Assembly: GCA_024529925.1 (NCBI GenBank)
Contig: JAFEUB010000718.1
Span: 1 to 64,000 of the forward strand
Length of the DNA stretch: 64,000 nucleotides
Reading direction: 5' to 3'
DNA from: Ophthalmolycus amberensis
Taxonomy: Eukaryota > Chordata > Actinopteri > Perciformes > Zoarcidae
Below are positions 38,465 through 49,973 of this stretch, in pieces. The notes beneath the pieces were generated by a model. That model was not told the origin of the DNA and ran no database searches. It saw only the letters and a program-made list of their open reading frames with translations. Position 1 is the first letter of the stretch. Each line of letters opens with the position of its first letter. The translations under genes were made by a program, and so were the position numbers.

Positions 38465-39105
38465 TCAAGGTTTGTTAGATATGTTAATGAAGAACGTGAA
38501 ACTGGACGGTGAATTAGTAGGAAATATGTGTTGGTGTTGGCTTTGATGGTGTTGCCATTCTCTCCCTAGGCTGGTCTTAAATGCGTTGACTGAGGAGGCA
38601 CTAACTGTTGCTTGACTCAGGCTGTTCCATACTGGTGGTGTTCTTCTAGAGAAAAAAGGTTTCCGTGGACCAGGCTGGTGTTGTACTTGTAGCTTCTTGT
38701 ATTGGTGCTGAGGGATTTTTTGAACATACTATTGCCACATACTTGACTTCTGTTCGACTGTACGCTGTCGATTCCTGTCAGTATTTTAAAAGTTTGGACC
38801 ATGTCGGCTCGTTTGCGGCGAAATTCCAGCGTTTGCAAGTTGAGACTGGCAAGTCTTTCTGGGTATGAGAGGTTGGACGAGTCTAGTTGTGCGTCTCTGA
38901 ACTGGTTCCAGGGCATCTTTGTCCCGCTTGAGTTTGGGCGACCATACAACTGAGGCGTACTCCAAATTAAGGAGCTTTTATTGCCAAATTTAGTTGTTGA
39001 AGCGTGATATCTTATTGTGAAGGACAGAACTACGGTCCCGGTTGCCAAGCAACGGTTGCTGAGCAGCGGGAGTCCTTTGATTTCAGCTAGGCTCGTGGCT
39101 ATCAT
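38465..39105 (-). pseudogene. Unit 2 LINE reverse-transcriptase C-terminal fragment
   Basis: Same RT tail as in unit 1, but with a longer uninterrupted stretch: 162 codons (38617-39105, minus) include SYPERLASLNLQTLEFRRKR and FKILTG. The VWSPKLKRDK landmark lies in a different frame just upstream, so at least one frameshift is ancestral to the array. Confidence 0.8.
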
Positions 39106-39108
39106 GTG

Positions 39109-39215
39109 TGACGTCAGATAAAAGGATCAAAGACATGAAAACCGTGACGTCACCGATAGAATCCGTGACGTCACGGATGGAATCCTTGACGTCACGGATG
39201 GAATCCTTGACGTCA
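39109..39215 (+). promoter_or_regulatory. Unit 2 promoter: five CRE palindromes
   Basis: TGACGTCA at 39109, then at 39145, 39166, 39187 and 39208 with exact 21 bp spacing. The extra upstream site sits at the very edge of the LINE fragment. The gene's ATG is 150 bp downstream of the last site. Confidence 0.75.
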
Positions 39216-39364
39216 TTTCAGCTATAGGCTCCTTGCTCCTGGCTGTCATGTGTAAAGTCAGTGTAAGTCAGTCAGCAAGTTCTCAGAGCTCAAGATCATC
39301 GTCCACAATAAATCAACTATTTATCAACAATTTATTCAAAGAATAAATCAACAGTAAATCAACA

Positions 39365-41419
39365 ATGATGAATACATTCTTAGGCAAGATGAAAAATGTG
39401 TTTGCAGGACGACAGAGGAGTCCAGCTTCACCCACATTTATACACACTTATACTATTTATACTATTAACCCTGAGTATATAGTGTTCCCAGACACTCATC
39501 ACATTGAGGTCTCAGACAGCCAGACATCTCCCGAGGAAATAATTGGGGAAAGGTTTAGTGACATCCCTGATCCTGTCTTTGGTGACATGTCAGACTCTGA
39601 TTATGAGAGATTGCTATTTACCGATGTCCTGCGAGTTATTAAAGAACTGCAAGCGAAAGCCAAGGAAACGGACGCAAGAGGATGCAAACCTAAGAGCCTT
39701 AGTACAAAGGACTTCGCCAAAACATGTCTGTGTCGCTTACTGCGTCAACTGGACACCGAATTTGAGCAGTACATCAGCGTAACTGATTTGCGTGGCCTGT
39801 TTGTAGAATTAGAAGACTACATCGACAAATGGTTGACATTGGCTGATGACATATTACCGGTTGATTACGAGGATATGAAGGATTCCAGCAATACAATGAC
39901 GATGGAGCTGAGTAACATCATCTTCACACACACGACAGGACGTTTGCAGCCATCGATCTCACCAGAGGCGTATGGCGAATGCGATACGGAGTTTGACGGT
40001 AACTATAAGGAATACCATCCACATGTTTTGATGTACGTTGATATATGGACCAAAGCCTGGACATTCCTGAGATTCATGGAGTTGTGGCAGACGACTCAGG
40101 TCGACGATGTTGCTGAAAATATGACACAGGCTTTAGAGGACAAGTTTCGTGACATCCCTGATCCTGTCTTTGGTGACATGTCAGACTCTGATTTTGAGAG
40201 CTTGCTATCTACACAGTCTTTAGAGGACAAGTTTCGTGACATCCCTGATCCTGTCTTTGGTGACATGTTCTCTGATTATGAGAGCTTGCTATCTACACAG
40301 TCTTTAGAGGACAAGTTTCGTGACATCCCTGATCCTGTCTTTGGTGACATGTCAGACTGTGATTATGAGAGCTTGCTATCTACACAGTCTTTAGAGGACA
40401 AGTTTCGTGACATCCCTGATCCTGTCTTTGGTGACATGTCAGACTGTGATTATGAGAGCTTGCTGTCTACACAGTCTTTAGAGGACAAGTTTCGTGACAT
40501 CCCTGATCCTGTCTTTGGTGACATGTCAGACTGTGATTATGAGAGCTTGCTGTCTACACAGTCTTTAGAGGACAAGTCACCGGAACCAACAGCGTCACCG
40601 GACGCTGAAAATATGACACAGTCTTTAGAGGACAAGTCACCGGAACCAACAGCGTCACCGGACGCTGAAAATATGACACAGTCTTTAGAGGACAAGTCAC
40701 CGGAACCAACAGCGTCACCGGACGCTGAAAATATGACACAGTCTTTAGAGGACAAGTCACCGGAACCAACAGCGTCACCGGTCGCTGAAAATATGACAAC
40801 GGCTTTAGAGGACAAGTCACCGGAACCAACAGCGTCACCGGTCGCTGAAAATATGACACAGTCTTTAGAGGTCGAGTCACCGGAACCAACAGCGTCACCG
40901 GTCGCTGAAAATATGACAACGGCTTTAGAGGACAAGTCACCAGAACCAACAGCGTCACCGGTCGTCGACCAGCTGGAGAGCGGTCCTCAATGGGCGCAGG
41001 ACAACACCGAAGCAAAGAAGAAAGCATTCATTGAGATTATCTTGGGGAAGCTGGTTTCACGGGCATTCAGGAAATGCAAAGTGAGCTGGCCATCCGATAC
41101 CGAGGCCATCAACATCATTCAGCGTCTGTTGGAAAAGACGTGGGCCGAAGTCGAGGGCATGGACTTTGATGTCGAACCAAAAATCTTCAAGGACCTCGAC
41201 AAGACCATCTTTAACAAACTCTGGAAGCAGTTGGGCCATAAAACAACGGTGCTGCGCTATTTGAGACGTGAGGATGAGGCACTTGAAAACCTCATCGCCT
41301 CCTCCATCAAAAAACACTTGACGCCACCAACAAATAAGAGCAAAGGCAAGTTCTTCTCGTCCGTGCGCCGAGCCATCACCAACGTCTTCAGGCGAGGAGA
41401 GAAGGTCGTTGACATGTAG
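39365..41419 (+). CDS. Uncharacterised repeat-containing protein, copy 2 (684 aa)
   Basis: Longest member of the family. Residues 1-19 form a basic amphipathic segment. Residues 60-81 carry the prototype motif DIPDPVFGDMSDSDYE. Residues ~87-250 form a conserved, helix-rich region. Residues 256-399 are five in-frame 28-29 aa units (LEDKFRDIPDPVFGDM then SD(S/C)D(F/Y)ESLLSTQ). Residues 400-535 are seven ~20 aa units (LEDKSPEPTASP(D/V)AENMTQS). Residues ~541-684 form the conserved C-terminal region ending in a basic helix (FFSSVRRAITNVFRRGEK). The middle is very acidic and Pro/Ser/Thr-rich and is probably disordered; both ends are basic. There are no introns and no known domain. The C-terminal variant is IFKDLDK and VLRYLRRED, shared with copy 4. 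Function unknown. Upstream CREs suggest expression driven by CREB/CREM/ATF factors (inference). Confidence 0.8.
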   Translation: MMNTFLGKMKNVFAGRQRSPASPTFIHTYTIYTINPEYIVFPDTHHIEVSDSQTSPEEIIGERFSDIPDPVFGDMSDSDYERLLFTDVLRVIKELQAKAKETDARGCKPKSLSTKDFAKTCLCRLLRQLDTEFEQYISVTDLRGLFVELEDYIDKWLTLADDILPVDYEDMKDSSNTMTMELSNIIFTHTTGRLQPSISPEAYGECDTEFDGNYKEYHPHVLMYVDIWTKAWTFLRFMELWQTTQVDDVAENMTQALEDKFRDIPDPVFGDMSDSDFESLLSTQSLEDKFRDIPDPVFGDMFSDYESLLSTQSLEDKFRDIPDPVFGDMSDCDYESLLSTQSLEDKFRDIPDPVFGDMSDCDYESLLSTQSLEDKFRDIPDPVFGDMSDCDYESLLSTQSLEDKSPEPTASPDAENMTQSLEDKSPEPTASPDAENMTQSLEDKSPEPTASPDAENMTQSLEDKSPEPTASPVAENMTTALEDKSPEPTASPVAENMTQSLEVESPEPTASPVAENMTTALEDKSPEPTASPVVDQLESGPQWAQDNTEAKKKAFIEIILGKLVSRAFRKCKVSWPSDTEAINIIQRLLEKTWAEVEGMDFDVEPKIFKDLDKTIFNKLWKQLGHKTTVLRYLRREDEALENLIASSIKKHLTPPTNKSKGKFFSSVRRAITNVFRRGEKVVDM

Positions 41420-41432
41420 GTGACAACAATAT

Positions 41433-41460
41433 CTCTCTCTCTCTCTCTCTCTATCTCTCT
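41433..41460 (+). repeat. CT microsatellite after gene copy 2
   Basis: Short CT tract with an interrupting CTAT, joining the stop-codon region to the right arm. Confidence 0.9.
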
Positions 41461-42156
41461 AGCTTTGAAATTTCCTTTAAGGAAAACCCTCTTTTCTCAT
41501 CAGACCAGTGTGTTGAGTTTGACCAGATCCATTTATTTTCTAACTAATCATCAGAGGATGTTTTATGGTGGCTGGAGGTTCAAATATTTGCTGCCACGGT
41601 GATAGAAAGTGAGGAGATCTTGCTGTTTTTTTAAACATGCGTGGCCATGTTTAATCCAGTAGTTAGTCCTGTGAGGATAAACCATACTGACCATTCACCC
41701 TGCAGTGACTGCAGCGCTGATAATGTCAGCCATGACAGCAGATGTACTGATTTGCTGGTTTCAGATTAGCTTTGAAATTTCCTTTAAGGAAAACCCGCTT
41801 TTCTCATCAGACCAGTGTGTTGAGTTTAACCAGATCCATTTCTTTTCTAACTAATCATCAGAGGATGTTTTATGGTGGCTGGAGGTTCAAATATTTGCTG
41901 CCACGGTGATAGAAAGTGAGGAGATCTTGCTGTTTTTTTAAACATGCGTGGCCATGTTTAATCCAGTAGTTAGTCCTGTGAGGATAAACCATACTGACTT
42001 TTCATTAAGCACCACCACCAGTCCAACACTTTTGGTTTCTATTGCAGTTTCTTAACAATTCAATGGATTACCATGAGATTTTGTACAGACATTCATCGCC
42101 CCTAGAGGATGAATCCTACTGACTTTGGAGAGTCACTGAACGTTCATCTCGTGCCA
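41461..42156 (-). repeat. Unit 2 right inverted-repeat arm, two ~307 bp blocks
   Basis: Blocks start AGCTTTGAAATTTCC at 41461 and 41768. One block fewer than unit 1. The outer end is TTCATCTCGTGCCA. Confidence 0.85.
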
Positions 42157-42925
42157 CACTGTAAAAAAAAAAAACCTTGAGAAAACTTTATCAAGGCAAC
42201 TTGATGCAATCGATTTTCAAGTTCTCAACTTTTGACTACGGTAGTTGACTTAACTAAGATTTACAAGTTTGGACAAAAGTTCTGCCAACTTAGATTTTCT
42301 TGTTCACAGAATTGTGATATTTCTGTGAGGCTAACAATGAAATTATTGTTTCAGTGCCATGTATTTCTACCTTTGACAAACGGATATTTGTGTTGAATAA
42401 ATATACAATTCTTGTTTAAGTGAGACAAAAAATTTACGTTAAAAATCAATACAAATTGATGTTGCTATATAATTGTATTTCGAGTTCTGCCAACTTAGAT
42501 TTTCTTGTTCACAGAATTGTGATATTTCTGTGAGGCTAACAATAAAATCATTGTTTCAATGCTATGTGTTTCTGCCTTCAACAAACACAGATATACTAGT
42601 TGAATAAACATATAATTCTTGCTTCAGTGAGATACATTTTCCTAGATAACTCAATGAAAATGTAAGTTGCTGTAATTGTATTCAAGGAATTCTCAATAAA
42701 TACTTCATTAAATATAATAAAAAGGCACACAGCTCAAAGTTAGCTAAAACCTTGTTTATTTCTCCTTGGTAAAAAGGTTTTGAACACGAGTTAAAAGTAC
42801 TCAATGAGGTCTGTCTGGCCTTCATTAAACAATGGATTGGCACTGGATTCAGCAAGGCAATTATGTAAACAGTCAATGCAATGAATTTGAATATTTAAAA
42901 CACTGGATGTGTCCCTCTATATAGA
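42157..42925. repeat. Unit 2 spacer: CACTGTAAAAA end and ~205 bp tandem dimer
   Basis: Same layout as 34229-34997. It carries the TGTAATTGTATTCAAGG...TACTTCATT variant shared with unit 4 and not with units 1 and 3. Confidence 0.6.
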
Positions 42926-43316
<391 letters not shown>

Positions 43317-43515
43317 ACTTATACATGAGTACCAACAATGAACATGAACAGTTTAAATACTGGATGTGTCCCTATTGTGAACTGACAACTGACATTTCTT
43401 CAAATTCTGTGAATCTGAGGCAAAGGTGACTTAAAAGGTTACACATGAGAACAAACAATGCACTCAAACAGGAACAAAACAAAGCATTAGGTCCTGTCTG
43501 GCTTCCCCATCAGAT

Positions 43516-43827
43516 TTAGAGCAAAAGCTTTGTTTTCAGAGACCGTATGCGCTGCGAGCGTCGAGAGCCAAGCTCGAAAAAGATTGTTTGAATCCCTTCG
43601 AAGGTATACCTCATCTCCTTTGGATAGTCAATGTCCATGGCATACAGTAGGCCAAAGACGTATGCAAAGGCAGTAGAGAGGTCTGGTAGGTCTTGAAGCA
43701 CGATGGTCCCTTCCAACACAACCGCTACATCTCGCACGTTTGGTAATATGGCAGCATCATCATCTTCAATGATGGTGAGGATGGCAACAGACACACCTCT
43801 GAGCACTCTCTTCTCATGGTCAGTGTC
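43516..43827 (-). pseudogene. Unit 2 SAMD3-like C-terminal exon fragment
   Basis: Identical in translation to the unit 1 fragment (acceptor CCTCAG|GAC; end LKTKLLL). The intact frame may simply reflect recent duplication. Confidence 0.55.
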
Positions 43828-44190
43828 CTGAGGAAAAGCAACACATGCATGATTGAGTGCTAAGGAAAGATTAAAGACAAAATACATTTCTACTCATTGT
43901 AACTTTAACTTTTGTACCATTCGGCTTGTGGACGTTTTAAAAATAAATCTTAAAATTGTGACTCAACAGCACGGTTGCTATCACCCACCAGTGGGACAGT
44001 ATAGGAATTTATCGTGGATCACAATTAAAACACTCACAATAAGTTGATCGTGAATATCCTCATGAGTGATTTGAAAAAGCTGTCTAGCTTGCTATCATGG
44101 TGGAGGACTGAAAAATAGAAACAATTCAAATACAATTCAAGTGTCCACCATAGCGCTGGCGCATTGTCGAAGCAGTAAATGCTGCTTGTA

Positions 44191-44643
44191 GATGAACGGT
44201 CAGTGAATCTCCAAAGTCAGTAGGATTCATCCTCTAGGGGTGATGAATGTCTGTACAAAATCTCATGGTAATCCATTGAATTGTTGTTAAGACACTGCAA
44301 TAGAAACCAAAAGTGTTGACCTGGTGGTGGTGCTTAATGAAAAGTCAGTATGGTTTATCCTCACAGGACCATGAATGGCCACGCATGTTTAAAAAAACAA
44401 CAAGATCTCCTCACTTTCTATCACCGTGGCAGCAAATATTTGAACCTCCAGCCACCATAAAACATCCTCTGATGATTAGTTAGAAAAGAAATGGATCTGG
44501 TCAAACTCAACACACTGGTCTGATGAGAAAAGAGGGTTTTCCTTAAAGGAAATTTCAAAGCTAATCTGAAACCAGAAAATCAGTACATCTGCTGTCATGG
44601 CTGACATTATCAGCGCTGCAGTCACTGCAGGGTGAATGGTCAG
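44191..44643 (+). repeat. Unit 3 left inverted-repeat arm
   Basis: Same arm, GATGAACGGTCAGTG to GGTGAATGGTCAG. Confidence 0.85.
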
Positions 44644-46488
44644 AAACACTTTCGTAGAGAGAGATCCCCCATGACATTAACAATGACTTTAACCAGCTGT
44701 GAACTTCAGGAATGAGGAAAGCAGAGCCATTCCTCTCTTGAAACTGAACTTAGCACTTGTTTTCAACCAGGAAGCTGCAACGGGCAACAGGTGCAACGTT
44801 GCTCCCTGTATTGTGTTACTTCTTTTATGTTTTCCCTTCCTGCATTTGAATTGTTCGTGAGCAGCGCAATCTATAAATGTCACGCTCAAGTCTCCTCGTC
44901 ATCCACCCCGTCCTCCCAAGGGGTCTAAAGGAATTCCACGTCACTAGGAACAGGATTGTTCTTGCGGAATTTGATTCATTGTTCCCACCGCGATGCCGCA
45001 CACACCTCATCTGATCTCATAATTGACTGGAGGGTGATGGATACAAGCTCACAGGGATGTTGAAATGCAGTGTCAGCTATTAGGGGTTCAGGGTTGATTG
45101 CAAGAGACTCCTGTAAAATGATATTATTAGATGAAATATGCACAATTGCAGGAAAGATGTACATTTTTTTAGATTTAAAGAATGTGGCATCAAGGCTGGA
45201 GTGTTCAGGGTTTTTTTAACTCACCAGCCAGAGAAGAGAAGTTGAATTTATCAACCTAAAGTAGTTGTTGACTGCAATGAAAGGAAACAAAGTGTTTGAT
45301 GATATGTCATTTAGAGTCATTGGCCAAATGACTTGAGCTCCTGACACCAAGAGAGTTGTTTATGTGTATCATCACTTCCTGATAAAGGCGGTCCTGTCAT
45401 ACATTACCACAAGGTGGCAGCAGTGTGTTATAGACATGAACCTGACCAGAGGAAGAAGTTGTTTATTTCAGTAATACTGTTTTATCTTAAGTTGAATGTT
45501 TTTGTTTTACTTTTGTTAAAAGATAAGCCTGACATTATTCTATACTTTTCTTACTGTCAATAAATCCCATGAAAATACCATTTTCCACCTCTCAATACTG
45601 TATAACTCGCCGACCCTGTCTGTAGCATTCAGTCCATTAGTTACTACCGAAGAGGTAAATCTAACAGGAGTAAATAGTGCATTTATTTTCAGTATTTTTA
45701 CTCATTGGGTGCTATAGTGAGTATTTATGGCAGCAGGATGGTAAACGTGGGATTAAGCCAAACTAAACTGCAGTGTGTGTGTGTTCATGTAAATGAAGCG
45801 ACCCACTGCAACATTGTGGCTCACCACCAACCACTATGACTAATGTACGACCTGCTGTACCTCTTCGGCCATAGACGCTCACTTTTTAAATCAATCGATT
45901 TTTTGTTGTATAATAAACTTAATTACCTGCTTTGTAAAATGAGTTCCTTCAAAGTAAGCCACTTCCAATCTGCAAAATGCACAATCATGTGTTGGGAGAA
46001 TTTTCACATTGTTTTCCAAATTAGAAGTGGAACGCAAGCATTTACAATAACACATCCTTTTTAAATACTACATTTTAGAAACATGACTAAGAGTCTGCAG
46101 CTTTCTGTTAGCAATACGTACAGTGTAACAGAGCCACAAACATGGCTGTAGTCTTACTAGGCTAGCTGTTTCCCCATACTTCCATTCTGTATGCTAAGCT
46201 ACCTAACCGCATGCTGGCTTTAGTTCATATTATTTATGAAATGTATCATTCTGCTTGTTTCTCAGAAAGAAGTGGATGAGTATTTCCCAAAAATGTTGAA
46301 CTATTCCTTCAGCCATGAGACATGAGAAGAGTTTAACAAAACATCCAGCAGGTGGTGCTATACACTGAAATGGAAATTAATTTATCTTTAGTAATTTATC
46401 TTTAGTAAAGGTCATTAGGTACCCTTTAAGAGTATTGAGACCCTAAACCAAGGTGATGGCTTGATCCTCATCCGTAAATAGTTGAGTC
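44644..46488. other. Unit 3 inner region without recognised gene
   Basis: Counterpart of 28984-30830. No gene is supported. Confidence 0.6.
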
Positions 46489-47130
46489 TCAAGGTTTGTT
46501 AGATATGTTAATGAAGAACGTGAAACTGGACGGTGAATTAGTAGGAAATATGTGTTGGTGTTGGCTTTGATGGTGTTGCCATTCTCTCCCTAGGCTGGTC
46601 TTAAATGCGTTGACTGAGGAGGCACTAACTGTTGCTTGACTCAGGCTGTTCCATACTGGTGGTGTTCTTACTAGAGAAAAAAGGTTTCCGTGGACCAGGC
46701 TGGTGTTGTACTTGTAGCTTCTTGTATTGGTGCTGAGGGATTTTTTGAACATACTATTGCCACATACTTGACTTCTGTTCGACTGTACGCTGTCGATTCC
46801 TGTCAGTATTTTAAAAGTTTGGACCATGTCGGCTCGTTTGCGGCGAAATTCCAGCGTTTGCAAGTTGAGACTGGCAAGTCTTTCTGGGTATGAGAGGTTG
46901 GACGAGTCTAGTTGTGCGTCTCTGAACTGGTTCCAGGGCATCTTTGTCCCGCTTGAGTTTGGGCGACCATACAACTGAGGCGTACTCCAAATTAAGGAGC
47001 TTTTATTGCCAAATTTAGTTGTTGAAGCGTGATATCTTATTGTGAAGGACAGAACTACGGTCCCGGTTGCCAAGCAACGGTTGCTGAGCAGCGGGAGTCC
47101 TTTGATTTCAGCTAGGCTCGTGGCTATCAT
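46489..47130 (-). pseudogene. Unit 3 LINE reverse-transcriptase C-terminal fragment
   Basis: This copy has one extra base near 46670 (GTTCTTACTAG against GTTCTTCTAG). The extra base brings the last part back into frame, giving a 213-codon ORF that shows the full tail: SLNLQTLEFRRKR, FKILTG, RTPPVWNSLSQ, NAFKTSLGREW. The upstream VWSPKLKRDK block remains in another frame, so it is still a pseudogene. Confidence 0.82.
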
Positions 47131-47133
47131 GTG

Positions 47134-47240
47134 TGACGTCAGATAAAAGGATCAAAGACATGAAAACCGTGACGTCACCGATAGAATCCGTGACGTCACG
47201 GATGGAATCCTTGACGTCACGGATGGAATCCTTGACGTCA
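47134..47240 (+). promoter_or_regulatory. Unit 3 promoter: five CRE palindromes
   Basis: TGACGTCA at 47134, 47170, 47191, 47212 and 47233. The last four are 21 bp apart, and the ATG is at 47390. Confidence 0.75.
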
Positions 47241-47389
47241 TTTCAGCTATAGGCTCCTTGCTCCTGGCTGTCATGTGTAAAGTCAGTGTAAGTCAGTCAG
47301 CAAGTTCTCAGAGCTCAAGATCATCGTCCACAATAAATCAACTATTTATCAACAATTTATTCAAAGAATAAATCAACAGTAAATCAACA

Positions 47390-49237
47390 ATGATGAATAC
47401 ATTCTTAGGCAAGATGAAAAATGTGTTTGCAGGACGACAGAGGAGTCCAGCTTCACCCACATTTATACACACTTATACTATTTATACTATTAACCCTGAG
47501 TATATAGTGTTCCCAGACACTCATCACATTGAGGTCTCAGACAGCCAGACATCTCCCGAGGAAATAATTGGGGAAAGGTTTAGTGACATCCCTGATCCTG
47601 TCTTTGGTGACATGTCAGACTCTGATTATGAGAGATTGCTATTTACCGATGTCCTGCGAGTTATTAAAGAACTGCAAGCGAAAGCCAAGGAAACGGACGC
47701 AAGAGGATGCAAACCTAAGAGCCTTAGTACAAAGGACTTCGCCAAAACATGTCTGTGTCGCTTACTGCGTCAACTGGACACCGAATTTGAGCAGTACATC
47801 AGCGTAACTGATTTGCGTGGCCTGTTTGTAGAATTAGAAGACTACATCGACAAATGGTTGACATTGGCTGATGACATATTACCGGTTGATTACGAGGATA
47901 TGAAGGATTCCAGCAATACAATGACGATGGAGCTGAGTAACATCATCTTCACACACACGACAGGACGTTTGCAGCCATCGATCTCACCAGAGGCGTATGG
48001 CGAATGCGATACGGAGTTTGACGGTAACTATAAGGAATACCATCCACATGTTTTGATGTACGTTGATATATGGACCAAAGCCTGGACATTCCTGAGATTC
48101 ATGGAGTTGTGGCAGACGACTCAGGTCGACGATGTTGCTGAAAATATGACACAGGCTTTAGAGGACAAGTTTCGTGACATCCCTGATCCTGTCTTTGGTG
48201 ACATGTCAGACTCTGATTTTGAGAGCTTGCTATCTACACAGTCTTTAGAGGACAAGTTTCGTGACATCCCTGATCCTGTCTTTGGTGACATGTTCTCTGA
48301 TTATGAGAGCTTGCTATCTACACAGTCTTTAGAGGACAAGTTTCGTGACATCCCTGATCCTGTCTTTGGTGACATGTCAGACTCTGATTTTGAGAGCTTG
48401 CTATCTACACAGTCTTTAGAGGACAAGTTTCGTGACATCCCTGATCCTGTCTTTGGTGACATGTCAGACTGTGATTATGAGAGCTTGCTGTCTACACAGT
48501 CTTTAGAGGACAAGTCACCGGAACCAACAGCGTCACCGGACGCTGAAAATATGACACAGTCTTTAGAGGACAAGTCACCGGAACCAACAGCGTCACCGGA
48601 CGCTGAAAATATGACACAGTCTTTAGAGGACAAGTCACCGGAACCAACAGCGTCACCGGTCGCTGAAAATATGACACAGTCTTTAGAGGTCGAGTCACCG
48701 GAACCAACAGCGTCACCGGTCGCTGAAAATATGACAACGGCTTTAGAGGACAAGTCACCAGAACCAACAGCGTCACCGGTCGTCGACCAGCTGGAGAGCG
48801 GTCCTCAATGGGCGCAGGACAACACCGAAGCAAAGAAGAAAGCATTCATTGAGATTATCTTGGGGAAGCTGGTTTCACGGGCATTCAGGAAATGCAAAGT
48901 GAGCTGGCCATCCGATACCGAGGCCATCAACATCATTCAGCGTCTGTTGGAAAAGACGTGGGCCGAAGTCGAGGGCATGGACTTTGATGTCGAACCAAAA
49001 ACCTTCAAGGACCTCGACAAGACCATCTTTAACAAACTCTGGAAGCAGTTGGGCCATAAAACAACGGTGCTGCTCAATTTGAGACGTGAGGATGAGGCAC
49101 TTGAAAACCTCATCGCCTCCTCCATCAAAAAACACTTGACGCCACCAACAAATAAGAGCAAAGGCAAGTTCTTCTCGTCCGTGCGCCGAGCCATCACCAA
49201 CGTCTTCAGGCGAGGAGAGAAGGTCGTTGACATGTAG
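47390..49237 (+). CDS. Uncharacterised repeat-containing protein, copy 3 (615 aa)
   Basis: Same architecture and same N-terminal 255 residues as copies 2 and 4. The middle has four DIPDP units (residues 256-370, order SDSDF, FSDY, SDSDF, SDCDY) and five SPEPTASP units (371-466). The difference from copy 2 (69 residues) is exactly one 29-aa plus two 20-aa units, so length varies by whole repeats and the frame is kept. The C-terminal region carries TFKDLDK and VLLNLRRED as in copy 1, not copy 2 or 4, which points to recombination or gene conversion inside the gene. Function unknown; no known domain seen. Confidence 0.8.
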   Translation: MMNTFLGKMKNVFAGRQRSPASPTFIHTYTIYTINPEYIVFPDTHHIEVSDSQTSPEEIIGERFSDIPDPVFGDMSDSDYERLLFTDVLRVIKELQAKAKETDARGCKPKSLSTKDFAKTCLCRLLRQLDTEFEQYISVTDLRGLFVELEDYIDKWLTLADDILPVDYEDMKDSSNTMTMELSNIIFTHTTGRLQPSISPEAYGECDTEFDGNYKEYHPHVLMYVDIWTKAWTFLRFMELWQTTQVDDVAENMTQALEDKFRDIPDPVFGDMSDSDFESLLSTQSLEDKFRDIPDPVFGDMFSDYESLLSTQSLEDKFRDIPDPVFGDMSDSDFESLLSTQSLEDKFRDIPDPVFGDMSDCDYESLLSTQSLEDKSPEPTASPDAENMTQSLEDKSPEPTASPDAENMTQSLEDKSPEPTASPVAENMTQSLEVESPEPTASPVAENMTTALEDKSPEPTASPVVDQLESGPQWAQDNTEAKKKAFIEIILGKLVSRAFRKCKVSWPSDTEAINIIQRLLEKTWAEVEGMDFDVEPKTFKDLDKTIFNKLWKQLGHKTTVLLNLRREDEALENLIASSIKKHLTPPTNKSKGKFFSSVRRAITNVFRRGEKVVDM

Positions 49238-49249
49238 GTGACAACAATA

Positions 49250-49277
49250 TTCTCTCTCTCTCTCTCTCTATCTCTCT
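49250..49277 (+). repeat. CT microsatellite after gene copy 3
   Basis: CT tract with CTAT interruption between stop and right arm. Confidence 0.9.
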
Positions 49278-49973
49278 AGCTTTGAAATTTCCTTTAAGGA
49301 AAACCCTCTTTTCTCATCAGACCAGTGTGTTGAGTTTGACCAGATCCATTTATTTTCTAACTAATCATCAGAGGATGTTTTATGGTGGCTGGAGGTTCAA
49401 ATATTTGCTGCCACGGTGATAGAAAGTGAGGAGATCTTGCTGTTTTTTTAAACATGCGTGGCCATGTTTAATCCAGTAGTTAGTCCTGTGAGGATAAACC
49501 ATACTGACCATTCACCCTGCAGTGACTGCAGCGCTGATAATGTCAGCCATGACAGCAGATGTACTGATTTGCTGGTTTCAGATTAGCTTTGAAATTTCCT
49601 TTAAGGAAAACCCGCTTTTCTCATCAGACCAGTGTGTTGAGTTTGACCAGATCCATTTCTTTTCTAACTAATCATCAGAGGATGTTTTATGGTGGCTGGA
49701 GGTTCAAATATTTGCTGCCACGGTGATAGAAAGTGAGGAGATCTTGTTGTTTTTTTAAACATGCGTGGCCATGTTTAATCCAGTAGTTAGTCCTGTGAGG
49801 ATAAACCATACTGACTTTTCATTAAGCACCACCACCAGTCCAACACTTTTGGTTTCTATTGCAGTTTCTTAACAATTCAATGGATTACCATGAGATTTTG
49901 TACAGACATTCATCGCCCCTAGAGGATGAATCCTACTGACTTTGGAGATTCACTGAACGTTCATCTCGTGCCA
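49278..49973 (-). repeat. Unit 3 right inverted-repeat arm, two ~307 bp blocks
   Basis: Blocks start at 49278 and 49585; outer end TTCATCTCGTGCCA. Confidence 0.85.

Noticed and set aside
40537..41027. Minus-strand ORFs of 132 and 157 codons inside the gene copies (similar ORFs in the other copies)
   Set aside because: They are the reverse reading of the 60 bp SPEPTASP repeat units. The plus frame is open end to end and conserved.
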